From the NCBI GenBank assembly GCA_017609845.1, contig JAFCDD010000009.1:1-19557 (forward strand): 19,557 bases of DNA. The letters are read 5' to 3'. Below the pieces are notes generated by a model, which searched no databases, was not told where the DNA came from, and worked only from the letters and a program-made list of their open reading frames with translations. A program made the position numbers and the translations under genes. Shown here in pieces: positions 6,585-15,156 of the stretch (its first letter is position 1; each line of letters opens with the position of its first letter). The DNA is from Candidatus Woesearchaeota archaeon (GTDB taxonomy: Archaea > Nanobdellota > Nanobdellia > SCGC-AAA011-G17 > JACPNG01).

Positions 6585-7766
6585 TTATTCCAAAAATACT
6601 CTCAAATAATCAACAGCAAAACTATTCTTGGCAACTAAGTTTATTACATTGTCTCCCCTTACAACAAAATCAGTTATATCTTCATAATAATCTAACTTCC
6701 TTGTGTCAAAATAGATATTATAAGCATTAACTCCCAAATAGCCGGTCTTTCTATAATCATCATCAAATATCATTTCAACAATTACATTCTTACAATCACC
6801 TTCGCAATTAAAAATATCATCAAAATCTTCCCTATCTAAATAGAAATTATAACTAACATCAGATCCTTCTTCTAACTTCAATTCTAAAACCAAATCCTCT
6901 ATTAAATAATCTCCCTTAGAGATTTTAAATACAATCTCATTTTCTCCGGCAACCAATTTTTTTCTACTGATTTCTATAGATTGCTCACCGGCATCACAAA
7001 CAACGAAGTCACTGGTAATAAGCTTATTATTAACTAGTACAGATAACATTCCTTGTTTCTTTAAATTTCTACAATTCAAAAAGAAAAACATGGTTGCTTT
7101 TTCTAATCCCTTCTTTTCACTATTAGACAAAATAAAAGATCTCTTAGCAATCTTATTCTCAATTAAAAAGTCATGTTTCAAATAAAGATTAGATAACTCA
7201 TAAGAACTTCCAAACAAGGATTTACTAACACTTAATTCCAAAACATTATTTTTCCTTAAAACGCCTTCTGGTATTTTAATAGGAACATCATTAGTATGAA
7301 CCTCATCTTCAAAAACAATAACATCATTAACTCTTATCCTTAACTTGCCTTTTCCGTTTTTAATAAAGAAAAATAAATTCAAATCTTCAACCTTATCAAC
7401 ATTATCAATAGAAAAAGAAAAGGATCTTGGCCTATCTTGGAAATAACTCGCTGAAACCTTAATGCTCGTAGCAAGATTGATTAACTTGCTATCAACCTTA
7501 GAAAACAAAGTAACATCAGATATGTCTTTTGATATCGTCTCTTTATCAAACTCGTAAACAACACCAGGAGAAGCGCTCAATAAAGTTTCTCCTTCCCTGA
7601 TTTCAAAGTTTTCTTTATCTACAGAACCAGAATCCACACTCTCATTCAACAATTCAGCTCTTTCTTCCGCAGGTAATAAAAGAACGTAACCAACGATAAA
7701 CAAGGCAATAAGAATGATGAGGGCTGCTATAGCCAGGCCATCCTGTTGCCCCTTTTTGCATTTCAT
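6585..7766 (-). CDS. Class III signal (pilin-type) membrane-anchored protein with three beta-sandwich repeats
   Basis: The function of this 393-residue protein is unknown. The N-terminus has KKG-QQDG followed by about 22 hydrophobic residues, the arrangement of archaeal class III (prepilin) signals, with likely cleavage after Gly6 by a PibD/FlaK-type peptidase such as the one encoded at 11894-12715. It could alternatively stay as a simple signal anchor. The exterior part holds three related units at about 128-198, 224-298 and 327-393. Each has a short beta strand with a V-N-D/N turn (RIRVNDVIVF, SVLVNNKLIT, LGVNAYNIYF), then a strand, then a G/N-rich turn with N-V-L-E-L, N-E-I-V-F or N-V-I-N-L. 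This is the pattern of small jelly-roll, often carbohydrate-binding, domains. The repeat reading is mine by eye. Confidence 0.72.
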   Translation of the reverse strand: MKCKKGQQDGLAIAALIILIALFIVGYVLLLPAEERAELLNESVDSGSVDKENFEIREGETLLSASPGVVYEFDKETISKDISDVTLFSKVDSKLINLATSIKVSASYFQDRPRSFSFSIDNVDKVEDLNLFFFIKNGKGKLRIRVNDVIVFEDEVHTNDVPIKIPEGVLRKNNVLELSVSKSLFGSSYELSNLYLKHDFLIENKIAKRSFILSNSEKKGLEKATMFFFLNCRNLKKQGMLSVLVNNKLITSDFVVCDAGEQSIEISRKKLVAGENEIVFKISKGDYLIEDLVLELKLEEGSDVSYNFYLDREDFDDIFNCEGDCKNVIVEMIFDDDYRKTGYLGVNAYNIYFDTRKLDYYEDITDFVVRGDNVINLVAKNSFAVDYLRVFLE

Positions 7767-7780
7767 TAATAAACAAATAA

Positions 7781-7798
7781 CTTTATTAATATTTAAAG
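7781..7798. promoter_or_regulatory. Divergent promoters for the class III signal protein and Pelota
   Basis: In the 45-base divergent gap, CTTTATTA (7781-7788, plus strand) is centred about 27 nt before the Pelota ATG at 7812. CTTTAAAT (7798-7791, minus strand) is centred about 28 nt before the other gene's ATG at 7766. The two boxes lie side by side; both mRNAs should be leaderless. Confidence 0.5.
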
Positions 7799-7811
7799 TT
7801 TTCTTAACCTA

Positions 7812-8870
7812 ATGAAACTAATAAACTCCAATTTCAAAAAAGGTTTTGCAAAAATAAAGATAGAAAACCTGGATGACATATGGTGTCTGTCTCAAATAAT
7901 CGATCAAGGAGATTTAGTTACTTCTAGGACACTTAGAAAAATAAAGCTAGGAGAAAAAGAGGAAAGGGCCCAGAAAAAAATATTAAAACCTGCAACAATA
8001 AAGATAAAGGTAGAAAAAATTGAATTTCACAAAACACTAAACTCATTAAGAATTTCTGGAAAAATAAAGCAGGCTCCAGAAGATATCCAAAAAGATTCTT
8101 ATCACACACTAAATATAGAAGAGAACTCCATATTAAAAATAGAAAAAATATTCCCTCAATACCAAATTAAAAAAATAAAGCAGGCATCAGAAGAAAAACA
8201 ATTAAAGGTGTTAATAATAGCATTTGATCGCGATGCGGCTTCTTTCGCAGTATTAAAAAAATACGGTTATGATTACCTCGGAGATATAAGGGGGCAAGTA
8301 GCAAAGAAAAGAGTAAAAGAAAAAATACAAAATAATTTTTATAAACAAACAATAAAAACAATAAAGGAATATGTAAAAAAATATGAAATCGAACATATAA
8401 TCCTCGCTTCTCCTGCATTTTGGAAAGAAGAATTACTAAATCAAATAGAAGAAAAAGAGCTAAAAAGCAAAATTACCCTAGCTACATGCAATTCAACAGG
8501 CAAAAATGGCATCAATGAAATTCTAAAAAGGGCCGAAGTAATAAAAGTACTAAAACAAGACAGAACAATCCAAGAAACAAATTTAGTGGAAAGATTATTA
8601 TTAAACATCTCAAAAAACAAACTTTCTGTTTATGGTCTAAAAGAAGTAGAAGAAGCTTCTAATATGGGAGCAGTAGAATTATTGTTAGTAACAGATTCAT
8701 TAATACACAAACTAAGAGACAAAAACAAATTCCAAAAACTAGAAAAAATAATGAAAACCATAGAATCAAATAAAGGCGAGGTTCATATAATTTCCTCAGC
8801 CCATAATTCAGGAAAAAAACTTGAGGGCATATCTGGAATAGCAGCCATCCTTAGATATGAAATTAAATAA
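7812..8870 (+). CDS. pelA: mRNA surveillance protein Pelota
   Basis: Pelota (Dom34) is an eRF1 paralogue that, with an aEF1A-type GTPase, rescues stalled ribosomes. The 352-residue protein has the N-terminal Sm-like domain (about 1-130) with ENLDDIWCLSQIIDQGDLVTSRTLRK, a central domain (about 135-260) containing LIIAFDRDAASFAVLKKYGYD, and a C-terminal domain (about 265-352) with MGAVELLLVTDSL, HIISSAHNSGKKLEGISG and IAAILRYEI. The GGQ peptide-release motif of eRF1 is absent, as expected for Pelota. Length is typical. The 3' end overlaps the convergent reductase gene by 8 bases. Confidence 0.95.
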   Translation: MKLINSNFKKGFAKIKIENLDDIWCLSQIIDQGDLVTSRTLRKIKLGEKEERAQKKILKPATIKIKVEKIEFHKTLNSLRISGKIKQAPEDIQKDSYHTLNIEENSILKIEKIFPQYQIKKIKQASEEKQLKVLIIAFDRDAASFAVLKKYGYDYLGDIRGQVAKKRVKEKIQNNFYKQTIKTIKEYVKKYEIEHIILASPAFWKEELLNQIEEKELKSKITLATCNSTGKNGINEILKRAEVIKVLKQDRTIQETNLVERLLLNISKNKLSVYGLKEVEEASNMGAVELLLVTDSLIHKLRDKNKFQKLEKIMKTIESNKGEVHIISSAHNSGKKLEGISGIAAILRYEIK

Positions 8871-9897
8871 ATAATAACCTAGGTTCCCTCAACAACAACC
8901 TAAATATCATCTTGCTTGGAAAATCCCTATCCTTGCTCTCAATAATTTCTTTAATTTTCTCATTACTAAACATTTCAACTAACTTGTTATATTTATTATC
9001 ATCAAACTTATCCAATTTCTTTCTTATAATCAAACTCAACCATAATTCTCTACCAATTTTCTTTCTCCAATTTCTTTCATAATTTCTAAAACTTTTACTT
9101 AATTCCTTAGCAGCAATCAAACCCGGTATAACCCCTCCAAAAGTGGTTGCCTTAACCTGGGTAGCAGCATCTCCAACCAGAAAAACATTATCTTTCTTAG
9201 TCTTAACCTTGGGATCATAAATGGGTATTAAACCGGATTGATTCTCCAAAATCCTATATTTTCTTTTCGCTAGCAATTTCTCCAAATAATTCCAAGGATT
9301 CCTATAATCAACAACCGCAACCCGGGCAATCTTGTCATTCTCAGGAACAATCCACCCAAAACAACCATGGCCCAAAAACAATTCTACTAGGTCCTTATTA
9401 ACATCCATTTCAACTCTATATTGCATGGCTGTAACAAATTTTCTATTTCCATACAACCCGGCCTTTTTAGCAACAGAAGAAAAAGAACCATCAGCCCCAA
9501 TTAACAAATTTGTTTTTTCTTCTCCTTTATTAAAAGTTATTTTACTATCTTTAAAATCTTTAAATCTCCTATTAAAATAAAATTCTGCCCCCTTATCCAA
9601 AGCATTAAAATAAAGATGTTTATCAAATAATTCTCTATCAATAACATAATTTTCTTTTTTGAAATTTACATCAATAAATTCTTTATTAGGAGCTATTATC
9701 CTCATTGTTTTTATCTTATTAACAACATAATCATCTTTAACATTAATTACCTTGTCCAAAGATCCTGTTAATATACCAGTACATTGTATTGGCCTTCCAA
9801 CCTCCTTATGCTCCTCATAAACCTTAACATTATGTCCTCTAGCTAACAAACTAGCCAAATAACTTCCAACAGGTCCGGCACCAATAATGGATATCAT
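8863..9897 (-). CDS. Geranylgeranyl reductase family FAD-dependent oxidoreductase
   Basis: Members saturate the isoprenoid chains of archaeal membrane lipids (digeranylgeranyl-glycerophospholipid reductase) or related prenyl groups. The 344-residue product has the FAD-binding GAGPVGSYLA at the N-terminus (Gly6, Gly8, Gly11), then VGRPIQCTGILTG, the family segment with the conserved Cys39, then LLIGADGSFSSVAKKAGL, and VFLVGDAATQVKATTFGG with the second FAD motif Gly-Asp. It is somewhat shorter than common homologues (about 390-450), mainly at the C-terminus. The start is supported by CTTTATAA on the minus strand (9927-9920) about 27 nt upstream. Which prenyl substrate it uses cannot be told from sequence. 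Confidence 0.88.
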   Translation of the reverse strand: MISIIGAGPVGSYLASLLARGHNVKVYEEHKEVGRPIQCTGILTGSLDKVINVKDDYVVNKIKTMRIIAPNKEFIDVNFKKENYVIDRELFDKHLYFNALDKGAEFYFNRRFKDFKDSKITFNKGEEKTNLLIGADGSFSSVAKKAGLYGNRKFVTAMQYRVEMDVNKDLVELFLGHGCFGWIVPENDKIARVAVVDYRNPWNYLEKLLAKRKYRILENQSGLIPIYDPKVKTKKDNVFLVGDAATQVKATTFGGVIPGLIAAKELSKSFRNYERNWRKKIGRELWLSLIIRKKLDKFDDNKYNKLVEMFSNEKIKEIIESKDRDFPSKMIFRLLLREPRLLFI

Positions 9898-9919
9898 AAC
9901 TTAAACATACTGAAAAATT

Positions 9920-9951
9920 TTATAAAGTTAATCTATTAGTAAACTATATAA
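9920..9951. promoter_or_regulatory. Divergent promoters of the reductase and the UbiB-like gene
   Basis: CTTTATAA (9927-9920, minus) is centred about 27 nt before the reductase ATG at 9897. CTATATAA (9944-9951, plus) is centred about 27 nt before the ATG at 9975. This is a 77-base divergent gap with two well separated leaderless-type promoters. Confidence 0.55.
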
Positions 9952-9974
9952 ACAAAATAATCCAACTTAAAAAT

Positions 9975-11645
9975 ATGGGTGTGGCTAAAACATTACGAGA
10001 CCTAAAGAGATTAAAAAAGATAGTTAACGTTTTATTCAAACTTGAGTTAGGATTTCTAATAGAAAAACTAGATCTCAAATCATACTTAACATTCAATAAA
10101 AAACTACAAAAAGAAAAATTTCGACCAAGAGCCATATCTCCACAAAAAATACGCCAAGCATTAGAAGAACTTTCGGGAACATTCATAAAATTAGGACAAT
10201 TACTAAGCCTAAGACCTGACCTAATACCAAAAGAATACTCTCAAGAATTTGAAAAACTCCAAGATAACATAAATCCCTTCCATTACACAATAGCAAAGAG
10301 GATCATAGAATCAGAATTAAAGAAACCAATAAGAGAAGTTTTCAAGAGTTTTGAAAAAACCCCAATAGCTTCAGCATCAATAGGACAAGTGCATAAGGCC
10401 CAGCTAAAAACTGGAGAAACAGTAGCCATAAAAATACAACGTCCTGGAATAAGAAAAATATTCGAAGCAGATATTGATATTCTATACTACTTAGCTCATC
10501 TAGTAGAACGCCATATGCCAGAATTAAAACACTATAACCCAACGGAAATAATTAAAGAATTTGAATCCTACACAAAAGATGAACTAGATTATATGAAAGA
10601 AGGAAAAAATATCGATATATTCTACCATGGTTTTAAAGAAGATAAAGGAATCAAGATACCAAAAATTTTCTGGGATTATACAACAAAAAAAGTTCTTACA
10701 ATGGAGTTCATCGAAGGAACAAAAATAACAGATGTAAAAGATTTCAAAAAATTCAAAACAACCAAGAAACAGATAGTGGATGAAATAGCAAAATTCTTCA
10801 TAAAACAGGTTTTAGAACGTGGTTATTTTCATGCAGATCCTCATCCTGGAAATATCTTCATAACTCCAAAAGGAAAAATCGCTTTATTAGACTACGGAAT
10901 AGTCGGAAAATTAGACAAAGAGCTAACACTAAAAATAGAAAACTTATTTCTTGCGATGGTAGAAGGAGATAGGAATCTTCTGGCAGATTCATTAATTGAA
11001 CTGGGATTTGTAACAGAAGACGTTAATCTGGCAGAATTTAGAGAAGACTTAGCATTTCATTTAGGTAGCTATCATGACGAAGCATTAAAGGATATAAAAA
11101 TTTCTGTGTTATTTTATGATATGCTAGCAATAGCAAGAAAATACAAACTAAAATTCCCTAAAGACTTTGTTCTTTTAATAAAATCAGTAGTAACAACAGA
11201 AAGCTTTAGTCAAACATTGAATCCAGAATTTAACTTTGTAAAAACATGCGAACCACTAGTAGAAAAAATAGAAAAGGAAAGATCATCTCCAAATTACATA
11301 ATGGAGTCTTTAAAGAAAAACCTTTTTCTGTTAAAACACAATGTATTTAATTTCCCAGAAGAACTATCAAAAACATTAAAAAGTATACAAAGAGGGAAAA
11401 TAAGGGTAGATATTCAAGACGAAGACATAAAAAGATTTTCATTAGAGGTAGACCGTTCAAGTAACAGGATAGTTTTTGGCTTGATAATGGCCTCACTAAT
11501 AATAGCATCAGCATTGGTAATGTTAGCAAAACTGCCACCCCTATTATTCGGCATCCCTTGGTTGGGGATAATATTTATGATACTCGCAATAATAACTGCG
11601 ATATTCCTTGTTATCTCAATAAGCAAGGAAAAAGGAGGTGATTAA
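9975..11645 (+). CDS. ABC1/AarF/UbiB family atypical kinase
   Basis: UbiB-family proteins are ATP-binding kinase-like membrane proteins; bacterial and mitochondrial members support ubiquinone synthesis or isoprenoid-lipid handling. The 556-residue protein has the KxGQ motif FIKLGQLLSLRPDLIP (Lys72 to Gln75), the Ala-rich loop IASASIGQVHKA (131-142), VAIKIQRP with the nucleotide-site Lys153, YMKEGKNI, HADPHPGNIF (286-295, catalytic loop) and LLDYGIVG, where DYG replaces the usual DFG. Two closely spaced hydrophobic segments (about 505-550) anchor the C-terminus. The gene heads a run with a small basic protein and a prepilin peptidase. Its divergent neighbour is a geranylgeranyl reductase, so an isoprenoid or membrane-lipid role is a reasonable inference; nothing in the window shows quinone synthesis. 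Confidence 0.9.
   Translation: MGVAKTLRDLKRLKKIVNVLFKLELGFLIEKLDLKSYLTFNKKLQKEKFRPRAISPQKIRQALEELSGTFIKLGQLLSLRPDLIPKEYSQEFEKLQDNINPFHYTIAKRIIESELKKPIREVFKSFEKTPIASASIGQVHKAQLKTGETVAIKIQRPGIRKIFEADIDILYYLAHLVERHMPELKHYNPTEIIKEFESYTKDELDYMKEGKNIDIFYHGFKEDKGIKIPKIFWDYTTKKVLTMEFIEGTKITDVKDFKKFKTTKKQIVDEIAKFFIKQVLERGYFHADPHPGNIFITPKGKIALLDYGIVGKLDKELTLKIENLFLAMVEGDRNLLADSLIELGFVTEDVNLAEFREDLAFHLGSYHDEALKDIKISVLFYDMLAIARKYKLKFPKDFVLLIKSVVTTESFSQTLNPEFNFVKTCEPLVEKIEKERSSPNYIMESLKKNLFLLKHNVFNFPEELSKTLKSIQRGKIRVDIQDEDIKRFSLEVDRSSNRIVFGLIMASLIIASALVMLAKLPPLLFGIPWLGIIFMILAIITAIFLVISISKEKGGD
11634..11643 (+). promoter_or_regulatory. Strong Shine-Dalgarno site before the small basic protein
   Basis: GGAGGTGATT, close to the full complement of the archaeal 16S 3' end, lies at the end of the UbiB-like gene, two bases before the ATG if the whole block is counted and seven to eight bases from the GGAGG core. 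It is one of only two strong SD sites I see; the gene sits inside an operon, where leaderless initiation is not possible. Confidence 0.75.
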
Positions 11646-11897
11646 ATGGGAATATTAAAAAGAATAGCGAAGATCGGAGTTAGATTGGGACTAAAAACTG
11701 GAAAAGCTGCAAAAAAAGTAATAACTTCTCCGACAACAAAAAAGGCAGCAACAAAAGTAAAAAAACTTACGATAAGGGAAGGAAAGAAATTAGAAGCAGA
11801 GCTAAAAAAAGAGCTAAGAAATCTAAAAAGGAAACCTGTTAAAAAAAGGGCTAAAAAGAAAACAAAGAAAAAAGCAACTAGAAAAAAGAAAAAGTGA
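11646..11897 (+). CDS. Small lysine-rich basic protein, unknown
   Basis: This 83-residue protein is not a family I can name with confidence. The N-terminal third (MGILKRIAKIGVRLGLKTG) could be an amphipathic helix. The middle is Lys/Thr/Ala-rich, and the last 25 residues are nearly all Lys, Arg and Thr, resembling histone H1-like or ribosomal tails, so nucleic-acid or anionic-membrane binding is possible. It starts directly after the UbiB-like stop, preceded by a strong Shine-Dalgarno sequence, so it is very likely translated. Its TGA overlaps the GTG start of the prepilin peptidase (GTGA). Confidence 0.72.
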   Translation: MGILKRIAKIGVRLGLKTGKAAKKVITSPTTKKAATKVKKLTIREGKKLEAELKKELRNLKRKPVKKRAKKKTKKKATRKKKK

Positions 11898-12715
11898 ACA
11901 TTGATTTTCTTTTATTAATAATAGCATTTCTAGTTCTAATAATCGCATCTCTTTTTGATATTAAAACAAGAGAAATCCCGGATTGGCTAAACTTCTCACT
12001 AATTGCCATCGCACTATCAACAAGATTAACATATGCAATAATAACAAAAACATGGCCCTTTTTCTTTTACTCATTACTCGCATTACTAATAGCATTCATA
12101 ATAGGCTCAATAATGTATTACACAAAACAATGGGGCGGAGGAGACACAAAATTATTAATTGGATTATCTGCATTATTAGTAACACTACAAACAGATAAAT
12201 TATTCCTAATAAAACTAATAATAAATATCTTAATCGCTGGTTCGATATACGGATTAAGCTGGGCAACAGTATTGGCAATAAAAAACAGAAAACAAGTTGC
12301 AAGAGAACTAAAGAAATCAGTAAAACATTATCATAAAATAAGCACCTTAATTTTAACCCTCTTATTGATTTTATCTTTATTCATACCAAACAAAGAATTA
12401 AAAATAATAATAATGCTATCATTAGCCTTATTAATGATATTGCAATTAATTACTCTAATAGTTAAAGCAATAGAAAAAGTTTCTATGTATAAAAAAATTC
12501 CAATAAGCAAATTAACTGAAGGGGATTGGATAACAAAAAATATCTACATAAATAAAAAATTAATCTACAATCAAAAATCTCCTGGAGTAACAAAAAAACA
12601 AATCGGATTACTCAAAAAAGCAAAAATAAAACAATTAATAATTAAAGAGGGGATTCCATTTGTACCCTCATTCTTATTGGGTTTTATCCTAACTCTTCTA
12701 TTAAGATTATTTTAA
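11894..12715 (+). CDS. Archaeal prepilin/preflagellin peptidase, A24 family
   Basis: This membrane aspartic protease cleaves class III signal peptides of archaeal pilins and related surface proteins. The 273-residue protein has several hydrophobic segments. The two catalytic aspartates are Asp22 in SLFDIKTREIPDW and Asp84 in the GGGD motif (WGGGDTKLLIGLSALL). The C-terminal part contains ISKLTEGDWITKNIY and IKEGIPFVPSFLLGFIL, typical of archaeal PibD/FlaK-like enzymes with the extra C-terminal domain. Translation starts at GTG overlapping the preceding stop; no ATG fits better. Probable substrates are encoded close by: the class III signal proteins at 12757 and at 7766 (minus strand). Confidence 0.9.
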   Translation: MNIDFLLLIIAFLVLIIASLFDIKTREIPDWLNFSLIAIALSTRLTYAIITKTWPFFFYSLLALLIAFIIGSIMYYTKQWGGGDTKLLIGLSALLVTLQTDKLFLIKLIINILIAGSIYGLSWATVLAIKNRKQVARELKKSVKHYHKISTLILTLLLILSLFIPNKELKIIIMLSLALLMILQLITLIVKAIEKVSMYKKIPISKLTEGDWITKNIYINKKLIYNQKSPGVTKKQIGLLKKAKIKQLIIKEGIPFVPSFLLGFILTLLLRLF

Positions 12716-12726
12716 AATCAAAAAAA

Positions 12727-12736
12727 TTTATATAAA
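12727..12736 (+). promoter_or_regulatory. Palindromic TATA box for the pilin-like operon
   Basis: TTTATATAAA follows an A-rich run after the peptidase stop. With the spacing used elsewhere in the window, transcription would begin at the second of two tandem ATGs (12757), which favours MKRAQ over MMKRAQ as the N-terminus. Confidence 0.5.
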
Positions 12737-12756
12737 ACAACAACAAATTAAGAATG

Positions 12757-13452
12757 ATGAAACGGGCCCAAGTAACAATATTCATAATTCTCGCATTAGT
12801 AATCTTAACCATAGTTGGAGTAATTGCCTTTTATTATACTAATTTATCAAATCTAAGCATAAAAGACATAAATTTGCCTCAAGACATAAAAAATTACAAA
12901 AAGCATTTATCCGATTGTATTCAAACAGTTTCACAAGATTCAGTAACAACAATAGGACAAACTTCTGGATATTATATTTTACCAAAAGAAAATTTCCAAG
13001 AAATAACAGCATATTATTATTACAATAAACAAAACTTGGTTCCATCCATAGAAAAAATAGAATCAGAGATTAATAAGTACATAGAACAAGAATCAGAAAA
13101 TTGTAAAATAGAAAAATTCGGTTCCGAACTAGAAACAAATGCTAATACAATAATAAAAAATAACATTGAAACAGAGATAACCATAAAACAAGATATCACC
13201 TATAACGATCAAGAATACAAAATTAAAGAAACCTACAAAAACGAATACGATATAGCACTCAGAAAACTAAGAAAAGTAGCAGAAGAAATAATAGACTTAC
13301 AAGTAAAAGATCCAAAAAACATATGTTACTCCTGCATATTAGAATTAGCAGATTCAAATAATATAAAAATTGACATAACCTCATTTGAAAATACAATACT
13401 TTTCATCTTAACAGACGAAGATTACATATTCACTTTTGCAAATCAATACTAA
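12757..13452 (+). CDS. Class III signal (pilin-like) secreted protein
   Basis: The N-terminus MKRA-QVTIFIILALVIL is an archaeal prepilin-type signal: basic residues, cleavage expected before Gln, then a hydrophobic helix that would form a filament core or membrane anchor. The mature part (about 230 residues in all) is Ile/Lys/Glu-rich, with CIQTVSQDSVTTIGQTSGYY after the helix, a segment shared by a family common in DPANN genomes. Cysteines at SDCIQ, ENCKI and NICYSCIL may pair. An ATG three bases earlier (12754) is possible, but TATA spacing supports 12757. It lies just downstream of a prepilin peptidase and one base before a second secreted protein. Whether it makes a true pilus is not shown. 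Confidence 0.78.
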   Translation: MKRAQVTIFIILALVILTIVGVIAFYYTNLSNLSIKDINLPQDIKNYKKHLSDCIQTVSQDSVTTIGQTSGYYILPKENFQEITAYYYYNKQNLVPSIEKIESEINKYIEQESENCKIEKFGSELETNANTIIKNNIETEITIKQDITYNDQEYKIKETYKNEYDIALRKLRKVAEEIIDLQVKDPKNICYSCILELADSNNIKIDITSFENTILFILTDEDYIFTFANQY

Positions 13453-13453
13453 A

Positions 13454-15156
13454 ATGAAAAAAATAATAATAACAATAATTGTAATTTTACTAACTACTAA
13501 TGCATTATCAGAGACTAATACGCTCCAAACGATGCTCATTAACGGGCAATTGGGTGTAGATACTCCATGTTGTTGTTATCAAAAACAGGACAACAAAAAA
13601 TGCAATCCTGGGCTACAGTAATGTACTCCCTAACAAAAAAAGATGAATCAAATGAAAAAACCACGGGAAGTATAACAAAAGTCCCAGAAAAACCATTCTT
13701 AGATAGAAGCTATCGGTCAGGTGACTGCGTAGCAGAACTAAAAGTAAAATATAGTAATACTTTATTAGAACCAACGTCTTCATTAATAAGTTCATTCTCG
13801 CCATTGGGAGTCTCCCCAAAAGGTATTCTTGACATACAAGATATTGAAGAAGTAGTGGAACTAAAAGATTGTCCGCCCTTAAAAGGAAAAATTAAAAATA
13901 CTTTGATAGAAATAAAAGAGAATCAGGATCATTATATAATAGAACTAAAATCCAAGGGAAAGGAAACAGAAATCTCTACTATAGTAAACAAAAAAGAATA
14001 TAATTATAACAACTTAAAACAAAATTCAAAATTAGTCTTAAAAATAGATAAAGAAAAAAAAGAAATCTCAATAATAGAAGCACAAATCACTAGCCTAGAA
14101 AAAACTAGCTATCAATTCCCTGATATCCTAGATCCAGTTAATCTTCCAAAAGATTGTTTCCTTGCATATGTAAATGGACAAATACGGATAGATGAAACAA
14201 GATGTAATAAATTCTTTGTACAATATAAAAATAAAGAAATTGAAGTAATTCCAAAAGGACTTACAACAATCAATGAAGACACAGTAAAAGGAAAGTATAC
14301 AATCAAAATTAACAATAAAGAAATACATGTAGATGGAACGGCAACGGTAACAAGTGAAACATCACTTCTGATCCATAAAAACACAGAAGCAATAATAGGC
14401 AACCTAAAAATAAATACTAACCAAGAAGAACTTTGTTACCAAGATGAAAATTGTAAAAACCATATTTTAGAAACACCATCAGGAATTAAAATAGTAACCA
14501 ATGGAAAAATAACAATAAAAGAAGAAATAAAAGATATCTTAACTAGTGGAACAAACACAAATAATTTCTGTATTAAACATAGCCCAGTAAATTGCCCAGT
14601 CCAAACAACATCCTCGGATCAATTAAAGATTTATTATAACAAAGAAGATAACACATATTATTTCGATTTAGATGATTGTGATAGTACTATCAAATTCTTG
14701 AAGGCTTCAAAAAACACTCTAAAATGGGAAGAAATAAATAAAATAAAAATAGAATGCAAATCAATAGTTAAAAAATACATTAAAGAAGGATATTATGAAT
14801 CCAAAGTCGGCCTTTTATTCCCACTAAAAAATGAGGGTGTTAATGCACTAAGAACATTATTTAAAAAATATAATATCGTTTATAATGACAAATTGCCACT
14901 TCCGAAACCAGCAAACTCAGAAGTAATGGAGACAGGAATATTAACACCACAAAAATGCTGTATCTCAAAAGGAAATCCCCTACCAAAAGAGATTAGTCCT
15001 TATTTCGAATGTGATGAAAATCGTAGATATTGTAATGCTATTGCCAAAACAAGATTTTCTGGAGGAGGTTATTATTATCCAAACGGAGATTTAAACAAAG
15101 GCAGGACAAATGTAAAAGAAGAGATTAAAGTGTGGTGTTGTGAATACTTTAATTAA
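13454..15156 (+). CDS. Secreted Cys-containing protein, unknown family, interrupted by one frameshift
   Basis: The ATG at 13454, one base after the previous stop, opens a signal peptide (MKKIIITIIVILLTTNALS) and continues to LGVDTPCCCYQKQDNKK before a stop at 13619-13621. An open frame of more than 500 codons in the -1 frame, open from 13543 to 15156, has no signal peptide of its own. The two frames overlap at 13543-13618, and one extra base, for example in the A6 run near 13598-13603, would join them into about 567 residues. The long part is hydrophilic and beta-rich, with scattered cysteines and a C-terminal segment holding QKCCISKG, FECDENRRYC and WCCEYF. I know no homologue. Assembly error, slippage or real mutation are all possible; the long intact frame argues against old decay. 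The 3' end overlaps the HIT gene by 4 bases. Confidence 0.65.

Noticed and set aside
12754..12756. First of two tandem ATGs as start of the pilin-like gene
   Set aside because: TATA spacing points to the second ATG at 12757, which also gives the usual short MKRA signal start; the difference is one residue.
13567..13569. ATG at 13567 as an independent start of the long secreted-protein frame
   Set aside because: It has no SD, no TATA box at the right distance and no signal peptide, while a signal peptide lies just upstream in the other frame.
13592..13606. Programmed -1 ribosomal frameshift site
   Set aside because: In the zero frame the A run gives C AAA AAA T, so the P-site tRNA would mispair after slipping; no stem-loop follows clearly. 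Kept only as one of several explanations.
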